Positions 1-7,040 of a stretch of DNA of 40,962 bases are shown here, piece after piece. The stretch spans positions 1-40,962 of the forward strand of contig CALUWD010000015.1 of assembly GCA_944324385.1 (NCBI GenBank), read 5' to 3'. The notes beneath the pieces are model-generated. The model was not told the origin of the DNA. It did no database searches and saw only the letters and a list, made by a program, of their open reading frames with translations. The stretch comes from Candidatus Gastranaerophilales bacterium. Its GTDB lineage: Bacteria > Cyanobacteriota > Vampirovibrionia > Gastranaerophilales > Gastranaerophilaceae. The translations under genes and the position numbers were made by a program. Position 1 is the first letter of the stretch. The number at the start of each line of letters is the position of its first letter.

Positions 1-30
1 AGGTATCTCAATTTGCAAGTCAAAATAAAA

Positions 31-157
31 TTGCACTTTTTTGCACTTTATTGCACTGGGCTAAGATAGGCTTTGTGAGCAGGATAGGCCCTGAAATAAA
101 TTCAGAGTAGCAGAAAATTAGTGCAAAAGAGTGCAAAAAATGAGTAGATGAGTGCAG
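31..157. repeat. 10-bp-phased TTGCACT heptamers, two inverted arrays
   Basis: TTGCACT occurs at 31, 41 and 51, exactly ten bases apart. Its reverse complement AGTGCAA occurs at 120 and 130, again ten bases apart, with a related AGTGCAG at 151. The two arrays face each other across about 60 bases. Ten-base phasing puts the copies on one face of the helix, as in operator, iteron or transposon-end protein-binding arrays. The left side is cut by the window edge, so the parent element cannot be identified. Confidence 0.6.
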
Positions 158-158
158 C

Positions 159-245
159 GGATTTTCGGTAGGGCGATGCGAGGCTAGACGAGCAAGCCCG
201 TAAGGTGTCGGTCGGACGTTACTCCGCCGACACCCCGAATAATCC
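159..245. repeat. Large GC-rich inverted-repeat element
   Basis: An inner perfect stem pairs GGTGTCGG (204-211) with CCGACACC (227-234). An outer arm at 159-168 pairs with 235-245, with one bulged base. The whole element is clearly richer in G+C than the flanks, resembling a REP or MITE-like palindrome. A minus-strand ORF crossing it (20-271) looks like a by-product of the composition. Its words (GCGATG, CGAG, GCAAG, CCCG) resemble those in the repeat island at 37656-38030. Confidence 0.5.
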
Positions 246-274
246 AAGACAAAAAAACCCATACATCTCAATAC

Positions 275-299
275 TAAAAAACAGCCTCAAATCGGCTGT
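275..299 (-). terminator. Putative intrinsic terminator, minus strand
   Basis: On the minus strand ACAGCC and GGCTGT form a six-base stem (281-286 with 294-299) around a seven-base loop, followed by six T. It lies beyond the stronger terminator of the tRNA and could end read-through from it. Confidence 0.5.
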
Positions 300-337
300 G
301 TGTTTGATTTTTTATTAAATTTTTGCTGTCTTAATGT

Positions 338-384
338 CCCAGAAACATATTACCCAGAAACCTATTAGCCCTAGAAACCTATTA
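338..384. repeat. Three-copy 15-16 bp direct tandem repeat
   Basis: Three near-identical units at 338-352, 353-368 and 369-384 share the core CC(C/T)AGAAAC(A/C)TATTA. The units differ at one or two bases. They sit between two minus-strand terminators, downstream of tRNA-Ile. No function can be read from them. Confidence 0.7.
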
Positions 385-393
385 ATTTGCATT

Positions 394-419
394 AAAAAAG
401 CAAGGTCTAAAACCTTGCT
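394..419 (-). terminator. Intrinsic terminator of tRNA-Ile unit
   Basis: The eight-base perfect stem AGCAAGGT/ACCTTGCT (399-406 with 412-419) has a five-base loop and is followed on the minus strand by TTTTTT. It lies 20 bases past the 3' end of the tRNA, in the right orientation to end its transcript. Confidence 0.85.
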
Positions 420-438
420 ATTATTATCTTTTAAATCT

Positions 439-511
<73 letters not shown>

Positions 512-709
512 GTATATTTAATTTTCAGCTCGCGCACCCTAAGGGGTGCTTATTTTATTTTCGCGGGTTTCACCCTCTTGGCCACCTGAGCTAGCAGCCC
601 GTATATTTAATTTTTGCTCGCGCACCCTAAGGGGTGCTTATTTTATTTTCGCGGGTTTCACCCTCTTGGCCACCTGAGCTAGCAGCCCACATATTTAATT
701 TTTGCTCGC
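512..709 (-). repeat. Tandem partial duplications of the tRNA-Ile 5' end (two units)
   Basis: Upstream of tRNA-Ile on its own strand are two units of 88-89 bases, nearly identical. Each begins with the first 19 bases of the tRNA (GGGCTGCTAGCTCAGGTGG) at 600 and 688. Each then diverges, carries a GGGT/ACCC mini-hairpin, and carries a stem GCACCCC/GGGTGC that recalls the tRNA anticodon arm. An AT-rich spacer shared by all three copies follows. The units lack the anticodon loop and the 3' half, so they are tRNA fragments, not functional tRNAs. The rest of 689-765 holds no gene; it contains the spacer copy and the tail of the argS region. Confidence 0.85.
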
Positions 710-765
710 ATCGAACTTAACTCCGACCGTGTTTTTAAATTATCACAGACAAATTATAAAATCAA

Positions 766-1143
766 CTACATTTTTTCAGGAGCGCTAACGCCAATTAAAT
801 CAAGTGTTTTACCAAGAATTATTATGAAGCATTTTACAATTGCAAGTCTTTTTATTGATAATTCTTTGTCATCAGATAAAACTCTTGAATAGTTGTAAAA
901 ATGGTGAAAAGCCGTCGCAAGCTCTTGAGAATACTTGCACAAAAGGTACGGTGCTCTTATTTTTGCTGCAGCCTCAATTATTGCCTTAGATTCTTCAAGC
1001 TTCAATATAAGTGCTTTTGTTGCCTCTTGTGATTCTTTGCTTTGCTCGTCATTGAATAACGATTCAATGTTTGCTTTTTCAATTTCTAGCAGTTCTTCAC
1101 TGCTAAAAAGTGGCTCTAATTCTGTTTTACTCTCAATATCCAC
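766..1143 (-). CDS. argS: Arginyl-tRNA synthetase, C-terminal (DALR anticodon-binding) part
   Basis: This 125-residue frame is the missing end of the arginyl-tRNA synthetase encoded just upstream. It has the helical DALR-type anticodon-binding domain: an 'IRAPYLLCKYSQELA' stretch near residue 63, an FHHFYNYSRVL motif, and the usual family ending L-x-L-I-G-V-x-A-P-E-K-M. It is in the same frame as the upstream part, separated only by TAA AAA AGG, and its first possible start is GTG at 1143. An AAGG lies directly against that GTG, too close for a normal Shine-Dalgarno. It may therefore be made by re-initiation or stop read-through, or the gene may be damaged. Alone it could bind tRNA but not aminoacylate. 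Confidence 0.85.
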   Translation of the reverse strand: MDIESKTELEPLFSSEELLEIEKANIESLFNDEQSKESQEATKALILKLEESKAIIEAAAKIRAPYLLCKYSQELATAFHHFYNYSRVLSDDKELSIKRLAIVKCFIIILGKTLDLIGVSAPEKM

Positions 1144-1149
1144 CCTTTT

Positions 1150-2460
1150 TTAAATAGCCTTTCTTAAAATCGAGCATGCTCTAGCATGGGCATATTGAAC
1201 ATAAAAAACAGGGTTTTTATCACTTTGGCTTTTTGCAAGGTCAATGTCAAAGTCAATAGTAGTGTCAATCGAGCGCATTAACATCCAGAATCTTGTTGCA
1301 TCAACTCCAACTTCCTCAACCAACTCATCAAGTGTAACCATTTTTTTGCGCTTGCCCATGCGCATTTGTTCACCGTTTTGAATTATATTTACAAGTTGTC
1401 CTAAAAGCACCTCAAGGCAAGAGCTATCATAACCAAGCGCATCGATTGCTGCTTTCATGCGCGGAATATAGCCATGGTGATCTGCGCCCCAAATATTAAT
1501 TAATCTTGTAAAACCACGTTCCAACTTATTTTTATGATATGCAATGTCTGCCGTCAAGTAAGTGTTTGCACCGTCTGATTTTTTAAGAACTCTGTCTTGA
1601 GTGTCTGTGTAGTCAGAGCTTTTAAACCATATTGCGCCGTCTTTTTCGTATAATTTGCCTTTTTTGTCCAGTTCTTCAACACATTTTTCGACTTCATTGT
1701 TTTTGTATAGTGACAATTCTGAGAAAAAGCAGTCAAAATGAGTTCTAAATTTCTCTAGCAATTCTTTTTGCAATCTTAGCATATCGGCTTTTGCAAAATC
1801 GCCATAGTTTTCTTTTTCGCCCGAGGCTATATATCTTTTTGCGCACTCAATCAAGTATTCACCAGGGTATAAGTCATCTTCCCACTCGACTTTTTCGCCT
1901 TTTAGCTCTTTTACTCTCAATTCAAGAGAACGAGCTAATTTATTTATTTGATTTCCTGCATCATTTATGTAAAATTCCTGATAAACATTGTACCCGCAGT
2001 AGTTCATAATATTTGCAAGTGCACTACCTAAAGCCGCCCAGCGCCCATGACCTATGTGAAAAGGGCCTGTAGGGTTTGCACTTACGTATTCTAAATTTAC
2101 CTTTTCTCCATTACCAATATTAGCTGAGGCAAAATTTTCTTTTTTTTCAAAAATTTCTCTCACAATAGAATTAAGCAGCTCTTTTTCAAGTTTAAAGTTT
2201 ATAAAACCTGCAACGGTATTTACGCTAAAACCTTGTGGTTCAATGAATTCTGCTATATTTTGCGCAATAACTGGTGGGGCTATTTTAGCTTCACGTGCTA
2301 AGGATGACACATTTATTGCATAATCTCCAAACTGAGTATTCTTCGGTATTTCACAAATTGGCTGAAAAGTGTTGTTTTCAAGGCTTCCCAGCTTTTTTTC
2401 TTTTATTGCTTTATCTATTGCCCCGCGCACAAGTTGTGCAAAAAAATCTTTTTTCATCAT
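1150..2460 (-). CDS. argS: Arginyl-tRNA synthetase, catalytic part (ends at in-frame TAA)
   Basis: Class I synthetase that charges tRNA-Arg in the cytoplasm. The N-terminal additional domain (about 1-110) contains the family 'QFGDYAINV' region. The signature HIGH is at residues 135-138. The Rossmann catalytic core follows, with a degenerate KMSKS-like R-M-G-K-R-K at about 390. The frame stops after 'YAHARACSILRKAI' with TAA at 1150-1152, exactly where homologues run on into the anticodon-binding domain. Adding the in-frame downstream part gives about 564 codons, the normal family size of around 560. Two adjacent ATG codons start the gene. A TGATATAAT extended -10 box lies 7 bases before the first. 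Other genes in the window end normally in TAA, so recoding of TAA is unlikely. Confidence 0.93.
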   Translation of the reverse strand: MMKKDFFAQLVRGAIDKAIKEKKLGSLENNTFQPICEIPKNTQFGDYAINVSSLAREAKIAPPVIAQNIAEFIEPQGFSVNTVAGFINFKLEKELLNSIVREIFEKKENFASANIGNGEKVNLEYVSANPTGPFHIGHGRWAALGSALANIMNYCGYNVYQEFYINDAGNQINKLARSLELRVKELKGEKVEWEDDLYPGEYLIECAKRYIASGEKENYGDFAKADMLRLQKELLEKFRTHFDCFFSELSLYKNNEVEKCVEELDKKGKLYEKDGAIWFKSSDYTDTQDRVLKKSDGANTYLTADIAYHKNKLERGFTRLINIWGADHHGYIPRMKAAIDALGYDSSCLEVLLGQLVNIIQNGEQMRMGKRKKMVTLDELVEEVGVDATRFWMLMRSIDTTIDFDIDLAKSQSDKNPVFYVQYAHARACSILRKAI

Positions 2461-2467
2461 GCCTTTG

Positions 2468-2476
2468 ATTATATCA
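2468..2476 (-). promoter_or_regulatory. Extended -10 promoter of argS
   Basis: TGATATAAT on the minus strand fits the TGnTATAAT extended -10 pattern and ends 7 bases before the first argS ATG. Transcription would start at or next to the start codon. No clear -35 box is visible. Confidence 0.55.
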
Positions 2477-2537
2477 AAAAAATAAGAATAATTTTTTTGT
2501 AAATATTTGTAAAGTATAAATTAATTTGTAGCAATTT

Positions 2538-2565
2538 TTGACAAAAAATTTTTTTTTAATAAAAT
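2538..2565 (+). promoter_or_regulatory. Sigma70-type promoter for the 2596 gene
   Basis: TTGACA (2538-2543), a 16-base spacer, then TAAAAT (2560-2565). The -35 is a perfect consensus. It points at the small gene starting at 2596 and is back to back with the argS promoter. Confidence 0.7.
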
Positions 2566-2595
2566 AGATAAGCACAATAAAATAGAAAGCTTGGC

Positions 2596-2808
2596 ATGTC
2601 AAGAATTAATGGAATCAATTGCAACAACATTGCCGGCTTGGGCTTGAGCCTATACACGAAGCGTAACTACGAAGACAACTCTGAAATGTATATAGCAAGC
2701 AAGCTTGACAAGCTATATAGGCAAGCAATTTCAAAAAATACAGGATTTTTAGGAAAACGATCATTGAGAAAAATGGTCGAAGGCAATTATCTGGATAAAG
2801 AAGCTTAA
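2596..2808 (+). CDS. Small hypothetical protein (70 aa)
   Basis: I do not recognise this family. The product is 70 residues, with an Asn/Gly-rich start (R-I-N-G-I-N-C-N-N) and a basic C-terminal half (K-R-S-L-R-K-M). It has no signal peptide or membrane segment. It is supported as a real gene by a consensus promoter 30 bases upstream and by ending 3 bases short of the stop codon of the convergent gene. The Shine-Dalgarno is weak (GAAAG about 9 bases before ATG). The two Cys-free halves show no metal-binding pattern. Probably a cytoplasmic, lineage-specific protein. Confidence 0.6.
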   Translation: MSRINGINCNNIAGLGLSLYTKRNYEDNSEMYIASKLDKLYRQAISKNTGFLGKRSLRKMVEGNYLDKEA

Positions 2809-2811
2809 AAA

Positions 2812-3051
2812 TTATTTTTTGTCGCTTATCTGTCGAAGAACTTTATTTATTTCGCTAAACTTAGCTAATGCGTTTTGTTGCGCATTTTTTTGATACAAAT
2901 CTTTAAATAAAAATTTTGCAGCATTTTCAAAAACATTGCCGCCCTTTATTTCTTGCGAAAGTTTGCCTGCTTGATTTTTCAAAAACTCAAGTGCCGCTTT
3001 TTGTGAATATATATAGTTTTGGTAGTTATTTTTATTTTTAGACTCTTGCAT
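2812..3051 (-). CDS. Small hypothetical protein (79 aa), helical
   Basis: I do not recognise this protein. It is 79 residues, rich in Lys, Gln, Asn and Ala, with heptad-like stretches (S-Q-K-A-A-L-E-F-L-K-N-Q and A-K-F-S-E-I-N-K-V-L-R-Q-I) that suggest two or three helices or a coiled coil. It has no signal peptide, transmembrane segment or cysteine. It converges on the 2596 gene with a 3-base gap and lies back to back with nifU. The start has an AAAAGG about 16 bases upstream, a poor distance, so the start is uncertain. Confidence 0.55.
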   Translation of the reverse strand: MQESKNKNNYQNYIYSQKAALEFLKNQAGKLSQEIKGGNVFENAAKFLFKDLYQKNAQQNALAKFSEINKVLRQISDKK

Positions 3052-3112
3052 ATACTTTTATTATGCACCTTTTAAATTTTTTTTCGCCATATTTAAGTTG
3101 TATTTTTGTGCG

Positions 3113-3121
3113 TGCTATAAT
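3113..3121 (+). promoter_or_regulatory. Extended -10 promoter of nifU-nifS
   Basis: TGCTATAAT is a perfect extended -10 box 28 bases before the nifU ATG. A Shine-Dalgarno AGGAGAG lies between them. No convincing -35 is present, as is usual for extended -10 promoters. No recognisable IscR site was seen. Confidence 0.6.
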
Positions 3122-3149
3122 GTTATTGATTTAGGAGAGAATACAAATT

Positions 3150-3965
3150 ATGTGGGAATATTCCAATAAAGTTAAAGAACATTATAAAAATCCAAAAAAT
3201 GTTGGTTCTATTGAAAATGCCGATGCCATAGGCGAAGCAGGCGCGCTTGCATGTGGCGACAAGTTAAAAATTTATTTAAAAATAGACAATGGAATTATAA
3301 CTGATGCCAAGTTTCAAACATTTGGTTGTGGTTCTGCTGTTGCCTCGTCCAGTATTTTAACTGAAATGATAATCGGTAAAACAGTTGATGAAGCAAGAAA
3401 AATTACAAACAAAGACATAGCAGACGAACTGGATGGTTTGCCACCAGAGAAAATGCACTGTTCAGTTATGGGACATGAAGCACTTGAAGATGCCCTTAAA
3501 AATTATTTTGGCGAAGAAAAGGTTGAAAATAAAAAGGAAAATCCGCAAAAAATTATTTGTAATTGTTTTGGCGTAAGCGAGGCTGAAATTATTAACGCTA
3601 TTAAAAACGGAGCTAAAACGCTTGATGAAATAAAAGAAATTAATTACGCCGGAGGCGGATGTGCGCGTTGTGTTCCAAATATTAAAATGTTATTGGATAA
3701 GTATTCATCAAAAAAAGAAACAGCACTAAACCCTGTACAGTTTATTTTAAAAATAAATAAAGTGCTTGAAACAAATGTTGCAGGTGAACTGGGTAAAGAC
3801 TCAGGCGGAATAGAGCTTGTAAATGTCGATGGTAAAGATGTCTATGTTAAGCTGACAGGTACTTGTTCATCCTGTAAAAATGCTACTCTTACATTGAAAA
3901 ACTTTGTTGAAAAACAACTAAGAGAGCATGTAGATGAGCAAATTAATGTCATAGAGGTAAAATAA
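3150..3965 (+). CDS. nifU: NifU-type Fe-S cluster scaffold
   Basis: Scaffold on which NifS-derived sulfur and iron are built into clusters for transfer to target proteins. All three domains of full-length NifU are present. An IscU-like N-terminal domain (1-125) carries Cys35, Cys60 and Cys104. A central Bfd-like [2Fe-2S] domain has C137-x-C139 and C171-x-x-C174. A C-terminal Nfu domain has the C239-x-x-C242 motif. The length of 271 residues is normal for the family. It starts at ATG after AGGAGAG. The TAA stop abuts the nifS ATG directly, so the two are one translationally coupled operon. No nitrogenase gene is present here, so it most likely serves general Fe-S assembly, including the radical SAM protein at 13195. 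Confidence 0.96.
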   Translation: MWEYSNKVKEHYKNPKNVGSIENADAIGEAGALACGDKLKIYLKIDNGIITDAKFQTFGCGSAVASSSILTEMIIGKTVDEARKITNKDIADELDGLPPEKMHCSVMGHEALEDALKNYFGEEKVENKKENPQKIICNCFGVSEAEIINAIKNGAKTLDEIKEINYAGGGCARCVPNIKMLLDKYSSKKETALNPVQFILKINKVLETNVAGELGKDSGGIELVNVDGKDVYVKLTGTCSSCKNATLTLKNFVEKQLREHVDEQINVIEVK

Positions 3966-5150
3966 ATGAATCTTGTATATTTAGATAACAACGCTACAAC
4001 AATGGTTGCACCAGAGGTGGTGGAGGCTATGTTGCCATATTTTACAAATGAATATGGAAACCCTTCAAGCATATATGATTTAGCGCATGGTGCAAATGAG
4101 GCTGTTAAAAAATCAAGAGAAGTTATTGCCGATTTTTTAGGCGCAAAAGACCCAAAAGAAATTATATTTACCTCTTGCGGTTCTGAGTCTGCAAATATGG
4201 CAATAAAAGGTGTATTAGACGTTAATCGTAACAAAAAGCATATAATTACAACCAGAGTTGAGCACCCCTGTGTACTAAATTTATACAAGGATTTAGAAAA
4301 AAAGGGTTATCAGGTAAGCTGGATTGACGTTGATTTCAAGGGCGAATTAAATGTCGGACAACTTCTAAAAGCCATTACCCCTGATACAGCTTTGGTTTCT
4401 GTTATGATGGCAAATAATGAAACAGGAACTATTTACCCTGTTGATAAAATAGCAGAGGCGGTCAAAATGCAGAATCCTGAAACAAAAGTTTTTGTTGATG
4501 GTGTGCAGGCTGCCGGTAAAATTCCAATTAATCTAAAAGATACAAAAATTGATTTGTTTGGAATTTCGGGGCATAAATTCCACGCACCAAAAGGAATAGG
4601 CGCTCTTTATGTTAAAAGCGGTACTATGCTAAGCCCGCTTGTGGTTGGTGGTCATCAGGAAAAAGGCAAGCGTGCAGGTACTGAAAATGTTCCCTATATT
4701 GTAGGTATGGCAACTGCAGCTAAACTTGCAAAAGATAGTTTAGATGATGAGCTTACGCGGGTGAAGGTATTGCGCGACAAGCTTGAAAAAGGTATTTTGT
4801 CTAATGTAAAAAATGCCGTATTGAATTCAAAAAGCTCTAATCGTGTACCAAATACTACAAATATTGGTTTTCAATATGTTGAAGGCGAGCTTATTTTGCT
4901 GCATTTAAATGATGAAGGAATTTGCGCAAGTTCAGGTTCTGCTTGTACTTCAGGATCACTAGAACCAAGCCATGTTCTGCGTGCCCAAGGTGTTCCATTT
5001 ACTTCGCTCCATGGTAGCATAAGGTTTTCGCTAAGTCGCTATACAACTGAGGAAGAAATTAACTATACAATAGAAAAAATGCCTGTAATCATTGAAAAAC
5101 TTGTAAAAATTTCGCCATTTCAAAAAGAATTAAAAGAAATTTTTAAATAA
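3966..5150 (+). CDS. nifS: Cysteine desulfurase NifS/IscS
   Basis: PLP enzyme that takes sulfur from cysteine, giving alanine and an enzyme persulfide, and passes it to NifU. Visible landmarks are the substrate-stacking His100, the PLP Schiff-base Lys204 in S-G-H-K-F, and the catalytic Cys327 in the flexible loop S-S-G-S-A-C-T-S-G. The length of 394 residues is normal. The ATG follows the nifU stop with no gap; the Shine-Dalgarno GAGG is inside the nifU end. The last 8 bases overlap the end of the convergent BioY-like gene. NifS rather than SufS is chosen from the NifU partner and the loop sequence. Confidence 0.96.
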   Translation: MNLVYLDNNATTMVAPEVVEAMLPYFTNEYGNPSSIYDLAHGANEAVKKSREVIADFLGAKDPKEIIFTSCGSESANMAIKGVLDVNRNKKHIITTRVEHPCVLNLYKDLEKKGYQVSWIDVDFKGELNVGQLLKAITPDTALVSVMMANNETGTIYPVDKIAEAVKMQNPETKVFVDGVQAAGKIPINLKDTKIDLFGISGHKFHAPKGIGALYVKSGTMLSPLVVGGHQEKGKRAGTENVPYIVGMATAAKLAKDSLDDELTRVKVLRDKLEKGILSNVKNAVLNSKSSNRVPNTTNIGFQYVEGELILLHLNDEGICASSGSACTSGSLEPSHVLRAQGVPFTSLHGSIRFSLSRYTTEEEINYTIEKMPVIIEKLVKISPFQKELKEIFK

Positions 5151-5844
5151 TTTCAACAGGCTTTTTAGATTTTTTAAGCTTCTTTGTAATAGAACTTCTC
5201 ATTGCAATCCAAAGTATCATTTTAGTTGGTATGGCTAAAATCAGAAATATAAAGGATATTACAACATCGTAAAATGTTTTAATTCCGCCAAGTGAGTGGA
5301 TTGCTGAGGATACATAAGAAAAGCTTACGATTTTTAACATTGCTAAAAGCATACAATAGAGCATTCCACACAAGTGCACAGTTAGAACTCCGACTATAGT
5401 CGCTAAAAATATGTTTTTAAGGTTGTATTTTTTCTCTAAAATTCTACCAACCGGTATAACTGCAAAAATATAACCTAAAATGTAGCCAAAAAGTCCACTT
5501 TTAACGTAATCTAATCCGCCACCAAGAGCAAAAACCGGCCATATAAAAAAGCCAATAAATAAATATAGTAGCATTGTTAAAAACCCAAAAAGCGGCCCTA
5601 ATATTGCCGCAATAAAAATGACAACCGGAATTTGTGGTACATAAGGGTTTGATACATTTTTAAAAACAAAATCACCAGCTTCATCAAAAGAAGGTAATAC
5701 ATGTGAAACATTGATTTGAGTAAAGGTTGCAACTATTATAAAAAGCAGGCACAAAAGGCAAACCATAAGCGTACCAATGCTTAATGGTGTTCTTTCTCCC
5801 CTGTAAACAAACTCTAAAAACTGCTCTTTATACCTTTTGTTCAT
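5143..5844 (-). CDS. BioY-family biotin transporter S component (probable)
   Basis: Membrane protein of 233 residues with about six hydrophobic segments. Residues 65-125 (P-Q-I-P-V-V-I-F-I-A-A-I-L-G-P followed by L-L-Y-L-F-I-G and P-V-F-A-L-G-G-G) follow the pattern of BioY, the substrate-binding part of an ECF-type vitamin importer. It has a longer cytoplasmic N-terminus than typical BioY (about 190 residues) and a basic tail. No ECF ATPase or T component is next to it, so it would act alone or share a module encoded elsewhere. Its start overlaps the rimI stop by 4 bases (ATGA), so the two are coupled. Another small-molecule S component is possible. Confidence 0.72.
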   Translation of the reverse strand: MNKRYKEQFLEFVYRGERTPLSIGTLMVCLLCLLFIIVATFTQINVSHVLPSFDEAGDFVFKNVSNPYVPQIPVVIFIAAILGPLFGFLTMLLYLFIGFFIWPVFALGGGLDYVKSGLFGYILGYIFAVIPVGRILEKKYNLKNIFLATIVGVLTVHLCGMLYCMLLAMLKIVSFSYVSSAIHSLGGIKTFYDVVISFIFLILAIPTKMILWIAMRSSITKKLKKSKKPVEII

Positions 5845-6359
5845 TTTAAAATTAAATCTCCGATTTTTTCTTTTAAACTTTCATAGCGTTTTTTGTAGTT
5901 TTCACTAAAAATATTTTCACTCCACATTATTAGTGCATCTTCGTTGTTGTTTTGGTAATATTTTTTTCTAACCCCTAGAGATTTAAACCCAAAACTCTCA
6001 TAAAGCTTTATTGCGCCTATGTTCGATACCCTTACTTCAAGTGTTAAATATTTAATTTTTTCCCTATAGCACTCCTCAAGCGCGTTTAACAGTAAGCATT
6101 TAGCAACACCCTTGCGCCTAAAATCAGGATGTATGGCAAGATTTGTAACATGGGCCTCATCTATTATTTTCCATAACCCCATATACCCTGCCATTTTGCC
6201 GTTTTCGTCATAAGCGCAATTATATGTAGAAATTCGATTATCAATTTCTGCAATAAAAGACTCTCTACTCCAGTGGTGTTGACCATATGCAAGCACTTCT
6301 ATTTGCATGACTTCATCAAGTGAGCTTAAAGTCATCTTTTCGATTTTAAATTTATCCAT
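5841..6359 (-). CDS. rimI: Ribosomal-protein-alanine N-acetyltransferase RimI-like (GNAT)
   Basis: Acetyl-CoA-dependent N-acetyltransferase of the GNAT fold, 172 residues. The acetyl-CoA-binding motif A reads V-T-N-L-A-I-H-P-D-F-R-R-K-G-V-A at about 71-86. It is followed by L-E-V-R-V-S-N-I-G-A-I-K-L-Y-E-S-F-G-F and the R-K-K-Y-Y-x-N-N-x-E-D-A-L-I-M ending seen in RimI proteins, which acetylate the N-terminus of ribosomal protein S18. The last 30 residues are an extra Lys/Glu helix. In many bacteria rimI lies near tsaD or tsaB; here tsaD is 3.4 kb away. It is upstream of and coupled to the BioY-like gene. Confidence 0.85.
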   Translation of the reverse strand: MDKFKIEKMTLSSLDEVMQIEVLAYGQHHWSRESFIAEIDNRISTYNCAYDENGKMAGYMGLWKIIDEAHVTNLAIHPDFRRKGVAKCLLLNALEECYREKIKYLTLEVRVSNIGAIKLYESFGFKSLGVRKKYYQNNNEDALIMWSENIFSENYKKRYESLKEKIGDLILK

Positions 6360-6423
6360 AGGATTATTTTAGCATAACAACTAAAGCGCATGCAAAGCGC
6401 CTTTTAAAACGACTTAAAATTTG

Positions 6424-6873
6424 CTACAGTTGTGCACTTATGTAAAATGGTGTATGTTCAACATTTAGGTTTTTATCGTCTAAAATACCGCGGTTTAGTT
6501 GGGTATAAGATGTATCTTTAGAGTTGAAACATTTCTTTAAGAAATCATATGCAACTTTAGGGTCACAACTTTCACCACAAGTAAATAAGTCTACCGCAGC
6601 ATAACCAAGTTCAGGCCATGTATGTATTGCAAGGTGACTTTCAGATATTATAACTACACCTGATACACCATGTGGGGCAAAAAGGTGAAAACATTTGTTG
6701 ACAATGGTTGCACCGCATTCAAGTGCTGCTTCTACCATATATTTTTCAACCAGCTTCGGATTATTTAAAACGTTGGGGTCGCATTCAAAAAATTCAGCAA
6801 GTATATGTCTGCCAAGGTATTGCGAATGTGTTCTAAGAGTTTGTTCGCGTGCTTCAAGAGATGTTATCGCCAA
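6424..6873 (-). CDS. speD: S-adenosylmethionine decarboxylase proenzyme
   Basis: Makes decarboxylated SAM, the aminopropyl donor for spermidine. The protein self-cleaves between Glu78 and Ser79 in I-S-E-S-H-L-A-I-H-T-W-P-E, leaving a pyruvoyl group on the new beta/alpha boundary. Catalytic His84 and Cys99 (L-F-T-C-G) are present. The length of 149 residues is somewhat longer than the usual 120-135 because of an N-terminal helix and a C-terminal tail. The start is TTG at 6873, placed 8 bases after a perfect AGGAGG. The nearby ATG at 6878 is out of frame and ends after four codons. A good promoter lies upstream. Its by-product methylthioadenosine connects it to mtnA. Confidence 0.95.
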   Translation of the reverse strand: MAITSLEAREQTLRTHSQYLGRHILAEFFECDPNVLNNPKLVEKYMVEAALECGATIVNKCFHLFAPHGVSGVVIISESHLAIHTWPELGYAAVDLFTCGESCDPKVAYDFLKKCFNSKDTSYTQLNRGILDDKNLNVEHTPFYISAQL

Positions 6874-6919
6874 TTCATAGTCCTCCTTATTGATTTGTAC
6901 ATTTTTTACATGCTAGTTA

Positions 6920-6948
6920 ATATTACAACATAAGAAAAAAACGCACAA
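6920..6948 (-). promoter_or_regulatory. Promoter of speD
   Basis: On the minus strand TTGTGC (6948-6943), a 17-base spacer, then TAATAT (6925-6920). The leader to the TTG start is about 40 bases and ends in AAGGAGG. Confidence 0.6.
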
Positions 6949-7040
6949 GTAATTTTTTATTTACATAATTTGATATTATTTTAACATTCTTTTACATTTT
7001 TTCTTTATCCAATTAATCTATTTTGTAATAAAATTTTTTT

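Noticed and set aside
20..271. 83-residue minus-strand ORF
   Set aside because: It runs across the phased heptamers and the GC-rich palindrome, has no Shine-Dalgarno and no protein-like pattern; it follows from repeat composition.
512..709. Additional complete tRNA genes in the repeat units
   Set aside because: Only the first 19 bases match; no anticodon loop, T arm or acceptor 3' strand is present.
3842..4288. 148-residue minus-strand ORF across nifU/nifS
   Set aside because: Shadow of two well-supported genes on the plus strand.
3150..5150. Nitrogen fixation locus
   Set aside because: nifU and nifS homologues alone serve general Fe-S assembly; no nitrogenase or nif regulator is present.
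6376..6410. Terminator between speD and rimI
   Set aside because: GGCGC/GCGC can pair on the minus strand, but the stem is bulged and the tail is not T-rich enough to call.
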